From positions 1 to 46,338 of the forward strand of contig JALWNK010000035.1 in assembly GCA_026995935.1 (NCBI GenBank): a DNA stretch of 46,338 nucleotides, read 5' to 3'. The stretch comes from Deltaproteobacteria bacterium (GTDB lineage: Bacteria > Desulfobacterota > Dissulfuribacteria > Dissulfuribacterales > QOAL01). Shown in pieces: positions 17,018-24,563 of this stretch (position 1 is its first letter; each line of letters begins with the position of its first letter). Both the position numbers and the translations under genes were made by a program. The notes beneath the pieces were generated by a model. The model saw only the letters and a list, made by a program, of their open reading frames with translations, was not told the origin of the DNA and made no database searches.

Positions 17018-17383
17018 CTACTCAATATGAACCAAACCGTATTTTAAGAGAAGAAAAACTGCACGGGCAACCTGGTCAAAGGGAATACCTAAACGGTGGG
17101 CAATCTCGGAAACTGTATTGGAGCCATCCATTAGCCTTGAAACCTGCGCAAGTTCACCTGTGAGGTCGAAACGCTCTAAGCCCTGGGGCCCTTTCATAAA
17201 AAAAGAACACCCATTTGGGCTTTCTTTTATAAGATGGGTCAAAATAAAGGGCCTATCTTCAGGGCTTACGCTTTTGTCATCAAGTTCGGGCCCATTAAAG
17301 CCTGGCGAGGAGTCGTCAAGGCTCACACTGCACATAATCAAAAAGGTGTCCTTTGTCTTTTTTATGGAAAGTTGCCCGGTCAT
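17018..17383 (-). CDS. PqqD-like peptide chaperone
   Basis: A 121-residue protein whose C-terminal half (about 66-121) has the PqqD pattern: RFDLTGELAQVSRLMDG, then TVSEIAHRLGI, then a helix ending LLKYGLVHIE. In RiPP pathways this domain binds the leader of a precursor peptide and presents it to a radical SAM enzyme. The first 60 residues are acidic and unassigned. It lies 5 bases after the KAP NTPase gene and 5 bases before the radical SAM gene, so the three are almost certainly one transcript. No good ribosome binding site is visible, which fits translational coupling. Confidence 0.72.
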   Translation of the reverse strand: MTGQLSIKKTKDTFLIMCSVSLDDSSPGFNGPELDDKSVSPEDRPFILTHLIKESPNGCSFFMKGPQGLERFDLTGELAQVSRLMDGSNTVSEIAHRLGIPFDQVARAVFLLLKYGLVHIE

Positions 17384-17388
17384 TAGTG

Positions 17389-18678
17389 TTATTGTTTCAA
17401 AAATTCTATTGCAAATTTAACCATTAAGTCATTTAGCTCTTTGTATTCAAAAACTTTATTAATGGAATAGAATTCCTGCAAATTTTCACTATTTTTTTTA
17501 TCTTTAGCTTCGGCCACAAGTTCCAACAAGGCACTATTGATGATCTCTCTAAATTCCCTGTAAGATCTAATTATACTTCCCTCTGAAAGGGCCTTGGCGG
17601 CCTCATACAGCCCAGCCCCCTCAAGCCTACCTCTCATCTCCTTCAAATCCTTTTCATCTTGTGAAGGAATAAAACCTGCCCTCTCCCTTGAAAAAATCGC
17701 ATCCAGAGTCTTAATAAATTTCAGGGCCAGATCAATATTTTCACTATTGGCAACAAGCTCGTTGTAAACATAGGCCTGATGAAATCTAAGATAAGCCAAA
17801 AGACAACCTATTATCTGCAGCACTAGATCAAGGATCTTTTTATCATAATCATTACCTTTAGATTTCATTATAACTTTATAAGGCTTCACATAAGCATACT
17901 TTGAAAACCAATACACTGTCGTGATGAAACGCCTTGCTGTACGAAGGTTATAGGTGGGGAATTTTTTGCAGAATTTCTTCAGCAACGCTGTTGGGAAACC
18001 ATGTTCAGCATCTTGCTCATCAAACTCAGGCCAAAAGGTTGACAATACATCCCCGCCTGATGCCTTAGGCATGTAATATTCTATGGGGATAATGGATGCC
18101 AAAAAATCTTTAGCATTTTCGAGTCCATAAAAAAGTGGCTCTAGTCTTTTAAGAAGCAACTCCTGATTGGCAGCAACAAAGAAATAGACAATGGGAACCT
18201 GTGAATAAGTAGATGACCTCCTACTTAAATATCTCACACATCCACCAATATCTTTTAGGACGCTATAAATAGTTTCTTCATCATTTTTTTCAATATCGTC
18301 AATTAACAATATTAATTTATTGCTAACATTAGAAGATTGAGATTTCTTATTTTTTACTTCCTCTAAAAATCCGTTAATTTTATTATGGAAGTCTATAGAA
18401 TTATACCGCTCGGAGATTGTTATTCGTCGCAATTGGTAACTAGTTTTGTAATTCTTTTTTTCGTGAAGATAAAAACCTACATCGAAAAGACTTGTCTTAC
18501 CAGAGCCCCAATCTCCATATATGCCTATGCAAAGAGGTGCCTCAAGGGTTTCTATCCAATCCACCAACTGCACCCAGCGCCATTTTTCCCATTTACCAAG
18601 GGCACTCTCAGGCAGAAATATATCGCCTATTTTTAGCTTATTTTGGCTTTTGGTGTCGCTTCGACCTTCAGATATCAT
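17389..18678 (-). CDS. KAP-family P-loop NTPase
   Basis: A 429-residue NTPase. Walker A GIYGDWGSGKTS (52-63) is the classic KAP form and Walker B LILLIDDIEK (122-131) has the expected paired aspartates. FFVAANQELL corresponds to the sensor region. KAP proteins such as PifA are often phage-exclusion or membrane-linked defence factors and usually carry transmembrane helices inserted in the NTPase domain. None is obvious here, and the protein is shorter than typical members. The gene is strikingly A/T-rich compared with cfa upstream, a sign of acquisition. It is the first gene of the six-gene defence block, behind a candidate promoter with an inverted repeat. Confidence 0.82.
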   Translation of the reverse strand: MISEGRSDTKSQNKLKIGDIFLPESALGKWEKWRWVQLVDWIETLEAPLCIGIYGDWGSGKTSLFDVGFYLHEKKNYKTSYQLRRITISERYNSIDFHNKINGFLEEVKNKKSQSSNVSNKLILLIDDIEKNDEETIYSVLKDIGGCVRYLSRRSSTYSQVPIVYFFVAANQELLLKRLEPLFYGLENAKDFLASIIPIEYYMPKASGGDVLSTFWPEFDEQDAEHGFPTALLKKFCKKFPTYNLRTARRFITTVYWFSKYAYVKPYKVIMKSKGNDYDKKILDLVLQIIGCLLAYLRFHQAYVYNELVANSENIDLALKFIKTLDAIFSRERAGFIPSQDEKDLKEMRGRLEGAGLYEAAKALSEGSIIRSYREFREIINSALLELVAEAKDKKNSENLQEFYSINKVFEYKELNDLMVKFAIEFLKQ

Positions 18679-18734
18679 TTATTTTTTCATCGAAAAAAAT
18701 GCACATAAAAATTAATTTTGGAGGTTTAAAGTCT

Positions 18735-18762
18735 ATACTAACAGACGGTGGCCAAATTTCAA
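18735..18762 (-). promoter_or_regulatory. Candidate promoter of the KAP-to-RADAR operon
   Basis: On the minus strand TTGAAA (18757-18762) and TAGTAT (18735-18740) are separated by 16 bases, about 57 bases upstream of the KAP start. A 7-bp inverted repeat, AACAGAC (18740-18746) and GTCTGTT (18787-18793), brackets the -35 region and touches the -10 box, as an operator might. Confidence 0.4.
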
Positions 18763-18831
18763 CGAACATGGACCAATGGCTATATAGTCTGTTTGATTCG
18801 GTTCTGTCTAGCCCAAAAGATTCCCTAAAAG

Positions 18832-20031
18832 CTACACATAAAGCTCTTCCCGCACCAGGGGCAGATCATTTCTTCTTCCCAGGGTAAAAAGAAGCTGAAA
18901 TACAAATAAGGGATTGTACCTGAAGCTCATCTGGCTGCCGTAGAGATAAAAACGCCACATCCTTACGAATTTTTCGTCATAAAGCTGTTTCACCTTATCT
19001 GCATGTTCTTCAAACCTCTTTGCCCAGTTGCCAAGTGTGAGATCGTAGTGGCGTCTCAGGTTTTCAAGGTCCACGAAATCAAAGCCTGTATCCTCAGCTG
19101 TTTCCACAAGCTCTCCAAGGGCTGGAAGGTATGTGCCGGGGAATATATACTTGGTAATCCATGCATCCATCTCCATGGGCTTTGTCCTGCCGATGGTGTG
19201 AAGGAGCATTATCCCCTTATCCTTAAGTAGCCTGGAACATCTTTCAAAAAAGACAGAAATGTTTTCCTTGCCTACGTGCTCAAACATGCCTATGGAGATG
19301 ATCCTGTCAAAACCCTTGTACTCGCTTTCATCCATCTCCCTGTAGTCCTGAAGCCTGATCTCCACTTGATCCTCAAGGCCTTCATCCCTGATGCGCTGAT
19401 TTCCAAGCTCAAACTGGTTCTGGGAAAGGGTAAGCCCAACTGCCTTAACCTTGTATTTCCTTGCTGCCTCCATCACAAGGCTGCCCCATCCGCACCCTAT
19501 GTCCAAAAGCCTCTGGCCGGCCCTTAACCTGAGCTTTTTGAGGCTTCGGTTGATCTTATTGAGCTGGGCCTGCTCAAGGGATTCATCTTCTGAGGTAAAG
19601 AAGGCACAGGAATAGTTCATGCCCTTATCCAGCCACAGTCTGTAGAAATCATTTCCCTTGTCGTAATGGGCCTGCACGTCCTTTTTGGTCTGTTTTATGG
19701 TGGCCCTCTTTTTTAGATGAAGCCAGCAGACCCTGGCCTTTTGAAAGGGGGTCAGTCTCTCTTCTGCTGCATTTTTGTAAAACCACTCCATGGCATCGCC
19801 AAGGTTTCCAATAATTTCTATGTCTCCTTGCATGTAGCCTTCTCCAAGGGCAAGAGAGGGTTCAACCAGAAGCTCTTCAAAGATATGGGGACTTTTGATT
19901 CTTATTTGAAACTGGGGAGGGCCGTCTCCAAATTTGAGCTGTTCTCCGTTCCACAGGGTAATTGTGCAGGATTTTTCAGGACCTTCAGGCAGGATGTTCG
20001 TGAGAATTTTCTTGGCTTGCCCGGGATTCAT
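18832..20031 (-). CDS. cfa: Cyclopropane-fatty-acyl-phospholipid synthase
   Basis: A 399-residue enzyme that adds a methylene from SAM across double bonds of membrane phospholipid acyl chains. The HYDKGNDFYRLWLD block (122-135), MNYSCAFF (138-145), SAM motif LLDIGCGWGSL (175-185) and GMFEHVG are all characteristic. The N-terminal 100 residues form the usual helical lipid-binding domain. A GGGGGAGG ribosome binding site precedes the ATG at 20029-20031. It is a single gene, separate from the defence block that follows on the same strand after 153 bases. Confidence 0.95.
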   Translation of the reverse strand: MNPGQAKKILTNILPEGPEKSCTITLWNGEQLKFGDGPPQFQIRIKSPHIFEELLVEPSLALGEGYMQGDIEIIGNLGDAMEWFYKNAAEERLTPFQKARVCWLHLKKRATIKQTKKDVQAHYDKGNDFYRLWLDKGMNYSCAFFTSEDESLEQAQLNKINRSLKKLRLRAGQRLLDIGCGWGSLVMEAARKYKVKAVGLTLSQNQFELGNQRIRDEGLEDQVEIRLQDYREMDESEYKGFDRIISIGMFEHVGKENISVFFERCSRLLKDKGIMLLHTIGRTKPMEMDAWITKYIFPGTYLPALGELVETAEDTGFDFVDLENLRRHYDLTLGNWAKRFEEHADKVKQLYDEKFVRMWRFYLYGSQMSFRYNPLFVFQLLFTLGRRNDLPLVREELYV

Positions 20032-20094
20032 AATCTTGCCTCCCCCGTGCTTACAACTTAAATGGTTCCTATCAAAAAATAATCCCTTTTAATT

Positions 20095-20123
20095 TTAGTA
20101 TGTACGAAATTGTCTCGTGTCAA
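20095..20123 (-). promoter_or_regulatory. Candidate promoter of cfa
   Basis: On the minus strand a perfect TTGACA (20118-20123) is 17 bases from TACTAA (20095-20100), 64 bases upstream of the cfa start. The -35 overlaps one arm of the inverted repeat at 20111-20190. Confidence 0.4.
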
Positions 20124-20190
20124 GAAAGGCCCAATAGAACCAAGATTCAGGTTTGAATAGGGACCTGAAATTTAGTTGTTACATGAGACA
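20111..20190. repeat. Nested inverted repeats between dprE2 and cfa
   Basis: Outer arms TGTCTCGTGT (20111-20120) and ACATGAGACA (20181-20190) match at 9 of 10 positions. Inside them TTCAGGT (20146-20152) and ACCTGAA (20163-20169) form a perfect 7-bp hairpin. The structure follows the dprE2 stop and may end that transcript or bind a regulator of cfa. Confidence 0.4.
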
Positions 20191-20212
20191 TGCAAAAGGC
20201 TTAAAAGGGGCG

Positions 20213-20953
20213 TTAAAAATTGCAGTAGGCCTTGAAAATTCGCTCAGGGATAAGGCGGATTATACCCATAATTAGTCTCCACCGGCCCTTTACATATATA
20301 ACGTCCTTATCTTTTTTTTGAGCCGTATATATTTGCCTTGCGGCATCTTCCGGAGTTGCAGTTAAGATAGGTGGAAGCTTTATGGCCATTGTCATGCGCG
20401 TTTTGACAAATCCTGGTTTCACCGTCATCACATGCACACCGTGGGGATATAGCCTTGCCCTTAAACCTGATAGATACGCAGAAAGAGCGGCTTTTGAAGC
20501 ACCATAGATGTAATTTTTTTTACGCCCCCTGTCACCTGCAACAGAACTGATCCCTATTATGAAACCCTTGCGTCGCCTCTGGAAATCATTGGCAACCACG
20601 TTCAGAAAACAGGCAACCGCCGTGTAATTTGTGTCTGTTATTCTTTTAAACTCCCGGAAATCTTTTGACGCAGCCGTCTGATCCCCCATGTAGCCTATAA
20701 CGCAAATCACACCCGCAGGCCTTTTGCCCAGGGAAAAATAAAAATCTTCGTGTGCTTCAACGGACAAAATATCCAGACTCCGCAATATCACGTTTCTTTG
20801 GCTCCTGATGCGCAGGTCAGAGGCAAAATCCCTCAAGGCAGTTCCTGCATCTCTTGCAGCAAGAATCAGGTCATAACCGTGACGGGCATACTCCCTGGCA
20901 AGGGCCTTGCCGATGTCACTCTTTGCCCCAAGAATAAGAACGGACTCCATCAT
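20213..20953 (-). CDS. dprE2: DprE2-like short-chain dehydrogenase
   Basis: A 246-residue SDR oxidoreductase. LILGAKSDIGKALAREYA (6-23) is the nucleotide-binding motif, ISSVAGDRGRKKNYIYGASKAA holds the catalytic Ser, Tyr and Lys (Y-x3-K), and VKPGFVKTRMT follows. Sequence and context fit decaprenylphosphoryl-2-keto-ribose reductase (DprE2), the second half-reaction making polyprenyl-phosphoryl-arabinose. It starts at 20953, the last base of the dprE1 stop codon, so the two are coupled. Confidence 0.85.
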   Translation of the reverse strand: MMESVLILGAKSDIGKALAREYARHGYDLILAARDAGTALRDFASDLRIRSQRNVILRSLDILSVEAHEDFYFSLGKRPAGVICVIGYMGDQTAASKDFREFKRITDTNYTAVACFLNVVANDFQRRRKGFIIGISSVAGDRGRKKNYIYGASKAALSAYLSGLRARLYPHGVHVMTVKPGFVKTRMTMAIKLPPILTATPEDAARQIYTAQKKDKDVIYVKGRWRLIMGIIRLIPERIFKAYCNF

Positions 20954-22269
20954 TAAAGCCCCAGCCTTCTGGACTGAAGGGATTGAAACATCTTGTCCAT
21001 GTCATGTGACCTTCTAAATCGCCTGAATTGCCAAACACCAGGATAGCCTTTCTCAACCATCTTCCTGTTCATTCTAGAATCCTTAGTAAGATAGAGCCTT
21101 CCGCCCCTGGCTGCGACTTTGTTATCAAGTCTATCCAGGAGATCAAACAGGCCTTTTTGAATTTTGAAGTCAAGGGCAAGACCATAACCTTCCAAGGGAA
21201 ACGATAACAGGTTCCGGTTTTCCATCCCGTAAAGTTTCAGAACAGCCAGGTAGGGACTGATGCCAGATCTGTCTATTTCCCTCATTATTTCAAGAATACC
21301 ATCAAGGCTTTGCCGTTTGGGCAGAATGAAATGATACTGAACGAAACCCCGTCTGCCATAAAGCCTGTTCCACTGCCCGATCCTGTCAAGCGGATAGAAA
21401 AAAGTGTCAATGTCAACAACCTGCTGATATGAAACCCTTTCTTGTGTGCGATGGTAATAGAGGAAATTGAATCCTGATAGCAGGGCCTTGTTCATAAAAA
21501 AAGTTGGGAAATCCACGGGGATATCCATACTACCGTGAGGCCTGTAGTCAAAATCTCCCCCTTTCATGAAGGATGCAGAGGTAAAAATGCCACGTCCGGT
21601 CTTTGGGCCCTTTGCCGTGCCATCAATCCATGCCACGGAGTACGGCATATTTCGATATTGTTCAAAGGCATCAAAGGTTTCCATGAGGTTATTGGTCCTC
21701 ACAGTGACCTGTTTCAGTAAACAGGAGTCGATTTTCTTCAGATAAAACTTCGCCTCAAGTATCACACCGGTAAGGCCCTGCCCTCCGCAGGTTGCCAGGA
21801 ACAGTTCAGGTTTTTTGCTCCTGGAACAGGAAACCACCTGGCCGCCTGGCAATATAATTGAAATCTCCTTTACCCACCTGCTGAAACAACCATCCAGGTG
21901 GTGATTTTTACCGTGAACGTCACTGGCGATGGCTCCGCCAACCGTTACATGTTTGGTACCAGGAGTTACAGGCAAAAACCAACCCCTGGGCACAAATGTC
22001 TCCAGGATATCTGAAAGCAAAACTCCGGCCTGCGCATGTAAAAGGCCGTTGTCCGGGTCAAAGTCCAACATATAGTTACAGGGTCTGACGTCCAACATGC
22101 GTGCTGCAAGGGCAGAGTCTCCGTAGCTGCGCCTGTTCCCCAAAGGAATAAAAGGATCACCACTTTTGAGTAAGGAAGCCAGCCCCTCTGGAGAAACTCC
22201 GTAGACGAGTTCCCCATGGACCCTGGGATAACGGCCCCATGCTGAAAAATCCCTGACTTTTTGCCTCAT
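20953..22269 (-). CDS. dprE1: DprE1-like FAD oxidoreductase
   Basis: About 438 residues with an FAD-binding-4 domain and an ALO-type C-terminal domain. NRRSYGDSAL and VTVGGAIASDVHGKNHH match the flavin-contact motifs of decaprenylphosphoryl-ribose 2'-oxidase, which works with DprE2 to epimerise lipid-linked ribose to arabinose. In mycobacterial DprE1 the benzothiazinone-reactive Cys387 lies in GWNVCVDF; here the matching segment is GYGLALDF, with Ala at 21175-21177. The ATG at 22267-22269 is chosen for its GGTGA ribosome binding site. A longer start at 22293 would overlap the prenyltransferase stop by a few bases. Confidence 0.88.
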   Translation of the reverse strand: MRQKVRDFSAWGRYPRVHGELVYGVSPEGLASLLKSGDPFIPLGNRRSYGDSALAARMLDVRPCNYMLDFDPDNGLLHAQAGVLLSDILETFVPRGWFLPVTPGTKHVTVGGAIASDVHGKNHHLDGCFSRWVKEISIILPGGQVVSCSRSKKPELFLATCGGQGLTGVILEAKFYLKKIDSCLLKQVTVRTNNLMETFDAFEQYRNMPYSVAWIDGTAKGPKTGRGIFTSASFMKGGDFDYRPHGSMDIPVDFPTFFMNKALLSGFNFLYYHRTQERVSYQQVVDIDTFFYPLDRIGQWNRLYGRRGFVQYHFILPKRQSLDGILEIMREIDRSGISPYLAVLKLYGMENRNLLSFPLEGYGLALDFKIQKGLFDLLDRLDNKVAARGGRLYLTKDSRMNRKMVEKGYPGVWQFRRFRRSHDMDKMFQSLQSRRLGL

Positions 22270-22285
22270 GATCACCGACGCAGAC

Positions 22286-23191
22286 TCACCCATACAGTCC
22301 GAATCCAAAGGTAATAATCCAGCCTGCAAGGGCACACTGGATCATCCTATCCTTAAAAAAAATCCTTACAGGGGACCCGGAATCCCTGTGGACAAATACA
22401 AGATAGAGATAGCGCAATATACCAATGACAACGAAAAGAGCAGTTAGGTATAGATAGGGAGTGCCAACACGCTCCCGTACGTTTTCAGAATTTATATACA
22501 ACAGGTAGACACCAATTATGGATGCGGCCATAATGACAAGAAATATGTTCAAATATGAATTTCCTTGGCTGTAACCACCCACAACCTTTCGTGTCCTGAT
22601 CCGGCTGCTATGATAGATGAGTACATCATCCTTTCGTTTTGCAAGTGCCAAAAATAGCGATAGCAAAAGGGTCATAAGGACAATCCAGCCAGAAAGCTCA
22701 ACGGATGTGGCAAAGGAGCCTACAAACAGCCTGAGAACCAGAAAGGCTGAAACCGCCAACACGTCCAAAACAGGTATTTTTTTTAGGACAAGGGTGTATG
22801 CAGGCCCAAGCATGAGGTAAGTAAGAATTATCAAGGTAGTTTTTGAATTGAGGAATTGGACCGTAAGCACGGCCATAAAAACGCATCCTGCAAGTAAGAA
22901 CAGGGCTGCCTGCCTTGAAACATCACCTGAAGCCATGGGCCTTTGGCTCTTATAGGGATGTCTTGCATCCATTGGGGCATCAAATATGTCGTTAAAAATA
23001 TAAATTGCGCTGGCAGCAAAAGAGATGGCCCAAAATCCAACTGCCGCTTTGTAAAAAACTTCCGGCTCGGCAATCTCCTGAGCAAAGAACGCTGGAGCAA
23101 AGACCAAAAGGTTCTTGCTGTAGTGATGCACACGCAAAAGGCGCAAAACGTGAAAAAGCGAGCCCTTTAAGGCTTTAAAGGATGTTTTCAT
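22286..23191 (-). CDS. Polyprenyl-phosphate phosphoribosyltransferase (UbiA family)
   Basis: A 301-residue membrane protein with about eight to nine helices. NDIFDAPMDARHP (67-79) is the Asp-rich active-site motif in the form used by decaprenyl-phosphate 5-phosphoribosyltransferase (Rv3806c type), and VHHYSKNLLVFAPAFF near the N-terminus is typical of that branch rather than of quinone or heme prenyltransferases. It should transfer phosphoribose from PRPP to a polyprenyl phosphate, supplying the substrate of DprE1/DprE2 after dephosphorylation. Direct linkage to dprE1 (16 bases) supports this. The phosphatase of the pathway is not seen here. Confidence 0.87.
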   Translation of the reverse strand: MKTSFKALKGSLFHVLRLLRVHHYSKNLLVFAPAFFAQEIAEPEVFYKAAVGFWAISFAASAIYIFNDIFDAPMDARHPYKSQRPMASGDVSRQAALFLLAGCVFMAVLTVQFLNSKTTLIILTYLMLGPAYTLVLKKIPVLDVLAVSAFLVLRLFVGSFATSVELSGWIVLMTLLLSLFLALAKRKDDVLIYHSSRIRTRKVVGGYSQGNSYLNIFLVIMAASIIGVYLLYINSENVRERVGTPYLYLTALFVVIGILRYLYLVFVHRDSGSPVRIFFKDRMIQCALAGWIITFGFGLYG

Positions 23192-23703
23192 CTACCCTTA
23201 CGTGCGCCCATCCCGCAGAGAAGTTCCAGATCAGAAATATCCTGACTGGATAAAATCTGTTGCCCGGGCCGTATAAGCGCCCTCTTGACAAGGCCCTTTC
23301 TGAACTCAAGGGCTATCCTTGCAGGCTTATTGCAGGAATAAAGCCGCTTTGACATGGCCTTCATGGTAGTGGTGTAAATCACCTTCCCTTCAGAGGACAG
23401 GAGCACCAGATCAAGAGGCTCAGGGACATCCGCCATGGTAAAAACCATTATTGTCTCCCTTGGATAAAAAAAACACATACCCTTTTCTTTAGAATTTGAA
23501 CTTTCACTAACAATGTTAAGGGTCTTTCCTGAAAGCCCCCTTATTTGCGCCCATTTTGTACATGCAACCAAACATTCAGCATCTATGCCATTTATGGAAA
23601 AACGAAAAACCTGCAAATCACCGTTCCCAGAATTGTTACAGGAGGTTAAGGATAGAATTAATACGGCGCACAAACAAAACCAGTTGATCAAATCTCGACC
23701 CAT
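23188..23703 (-). CDS. DUF192-family lipoprotein
   Basis: A 171-residue exported protein. The first 22 residues form a signal with lipobox SLTSC; the rest follows the DUF192 pattern: RGLSGK, GMCFFYPRE, VFTMADVPEPLDLVLLSSEGKV, and a final ALEFRKGLVKRALIRPGQQI. The role of the family is unknown. Its stop overlaps the start of the prenyltransferase gene, so it heads that operon, though a functional connection is unproven. It diverges from the GT2 gene across 59 bases that must hold both promoters. Confidence 0.75.
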   Translation of the reverse strand: MGRDLINWFCLCAVLILSLTSCNNSGNGDLQVFRFSINGIDAECLVACTKWAQIRGLSGKTLNIVSESSNSKEKGMCFFYPRETIMVFTMADVPEPLDLVLLSSEGKVIYTTTMKAMSKRLYSCNKPARIALEFRKGLVKRALIRPGQQILSSQDISDLELLCGMGARKGR

Positions 23704-23762
23704 GATTACAAAATCAGAAATGTCAAAAAAACATTATTGGAACATTTGAAAAAAGTTCAACC

Positions 23763-24476
23763 GTGGAACAAGACATAACAGCCATACTGCCAGTTTTCAA
23801 TGAGGAACGGCGGATACTATTTACACTGAAACAGCTTGAACAATTCAACAACGGAAGGCCAAATCCAGTAAGGTTCACGGTAGTAGATGATGGCAGTACT
23901 GACAAAACCTTTTTGATAATAAAAGACTTTGCGGATTCCAGGCCTTGGATAAACTGCATGAAACTTCCGGACAACAAGGGAAAAGGCGCCGCCATTAAAG
24001 AGGGAGTAAACAAGGCTGACGGAAAATTCGTTTTTTTTATGGATGCCGATCTTCCAGTACCGCTCCTAACAATTACAGAAGCAATCCCAATTCTTGAAAG
24101 TGGCGTAGATATTGTTTTGGGGTCAAGGACCCACCCTCAAAGCAGGATACTTAACCAGACCCCATTAAGAAAGGTCATTAGTCGGATCGGGAACATTCTC
24201 ATACGCGTATCAACGGGGCTTCCCTTTCGTGACACCCAGTGTGGATTCAAGGGATTTACAAGAGCCGCTTCAAAAGAGCTGTTTTCGAGACTGAAAACAG
24301 ACGGGTACATGTTCGATGTGGAGATACTTCTGGCGGCGTCAAAGGCAGGCTTTAGGATCAGGGAAATACCGGTTGAATGGAGCAACGTTCCTGATGGTTC
24401 CTTCAACCCGCTGACTGATTCCATAAAAATGCTAATAGAACTCTACAGAATAGTAAGTAAAACCAAACAAGTTTGA
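23763..24476 (+). CDS. GT2 glycosyltransferase, dolichyl-phosphate sugar synthase-like
   Basis: A 237-residue GT-A enzyme. ILPVFNEE (8-15), VVDDGSTD (40-47), and the metal motif DADLPVP with an STGLPFRDTQCGFKGF segment are characteristic of the dolichyl-phosphate beta-glucosyltransferase branch, which charges polyprenyl phosphate with a hexose from a nucleotide sugar. No membrane helices are seen. The start is GTG at 23763 without a strong ribosome binding site. It probably supplies a lipid-linked sugar to the membrane glycosyltransferases downstream. Confidence 0.85.
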   Translation: MEQDITAILPVFNEERRILFTLKQLEQFNNGRPNPVRFTVVDDGSTDKTFLIIKDFADSRPWINCMKLPDNKGKGAAIKEGVNKADGKFVFFMDADLPVPLLTITEAIPILESGVDIVLGSRTHPQSRILNQTPLRKVISRIGNILIRVSTGLPFRDTQCGFKGFTRAASKELFSRLKTDGYMFDVEILLAASKAGFRIREIPVEWSNVPDGSFNPLTDSIKMLIELYRIVSKTKQV

Positions 24477-24496
24477 TTTTCTCTAACGAGTTCAAC

Positions 24497-24524
24497 TTGA
24501 CATATTCACACTTGGTGATATACA
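24497..24524 (+). promoter_or_regulatory. Sigma70-type promoter of the Thr/Pro-rich protein gene
   Basis: A perfect TTGACA (24497-24502) and TATACA (24519-24524) with a 16-base spacer lie about 40 bases before the start codon. This suggests separate, probably stronger transcription of the surface protein and the genes behind it. Confidence 0.55.
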
Positions 24525-24563
24525 AATTGTCAAATAAATACTTGGAAAGCAAAAGGGGCCGTC

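Noticed and set aside
18668-18706. 12-residue minus-strand ORF overlapping the KAP start, considered as a RiPP precursor
   Set aside because: It has no ribosome binding site, is very short, and its overlap with the KAP start could be chance in A/T-rich sequence.
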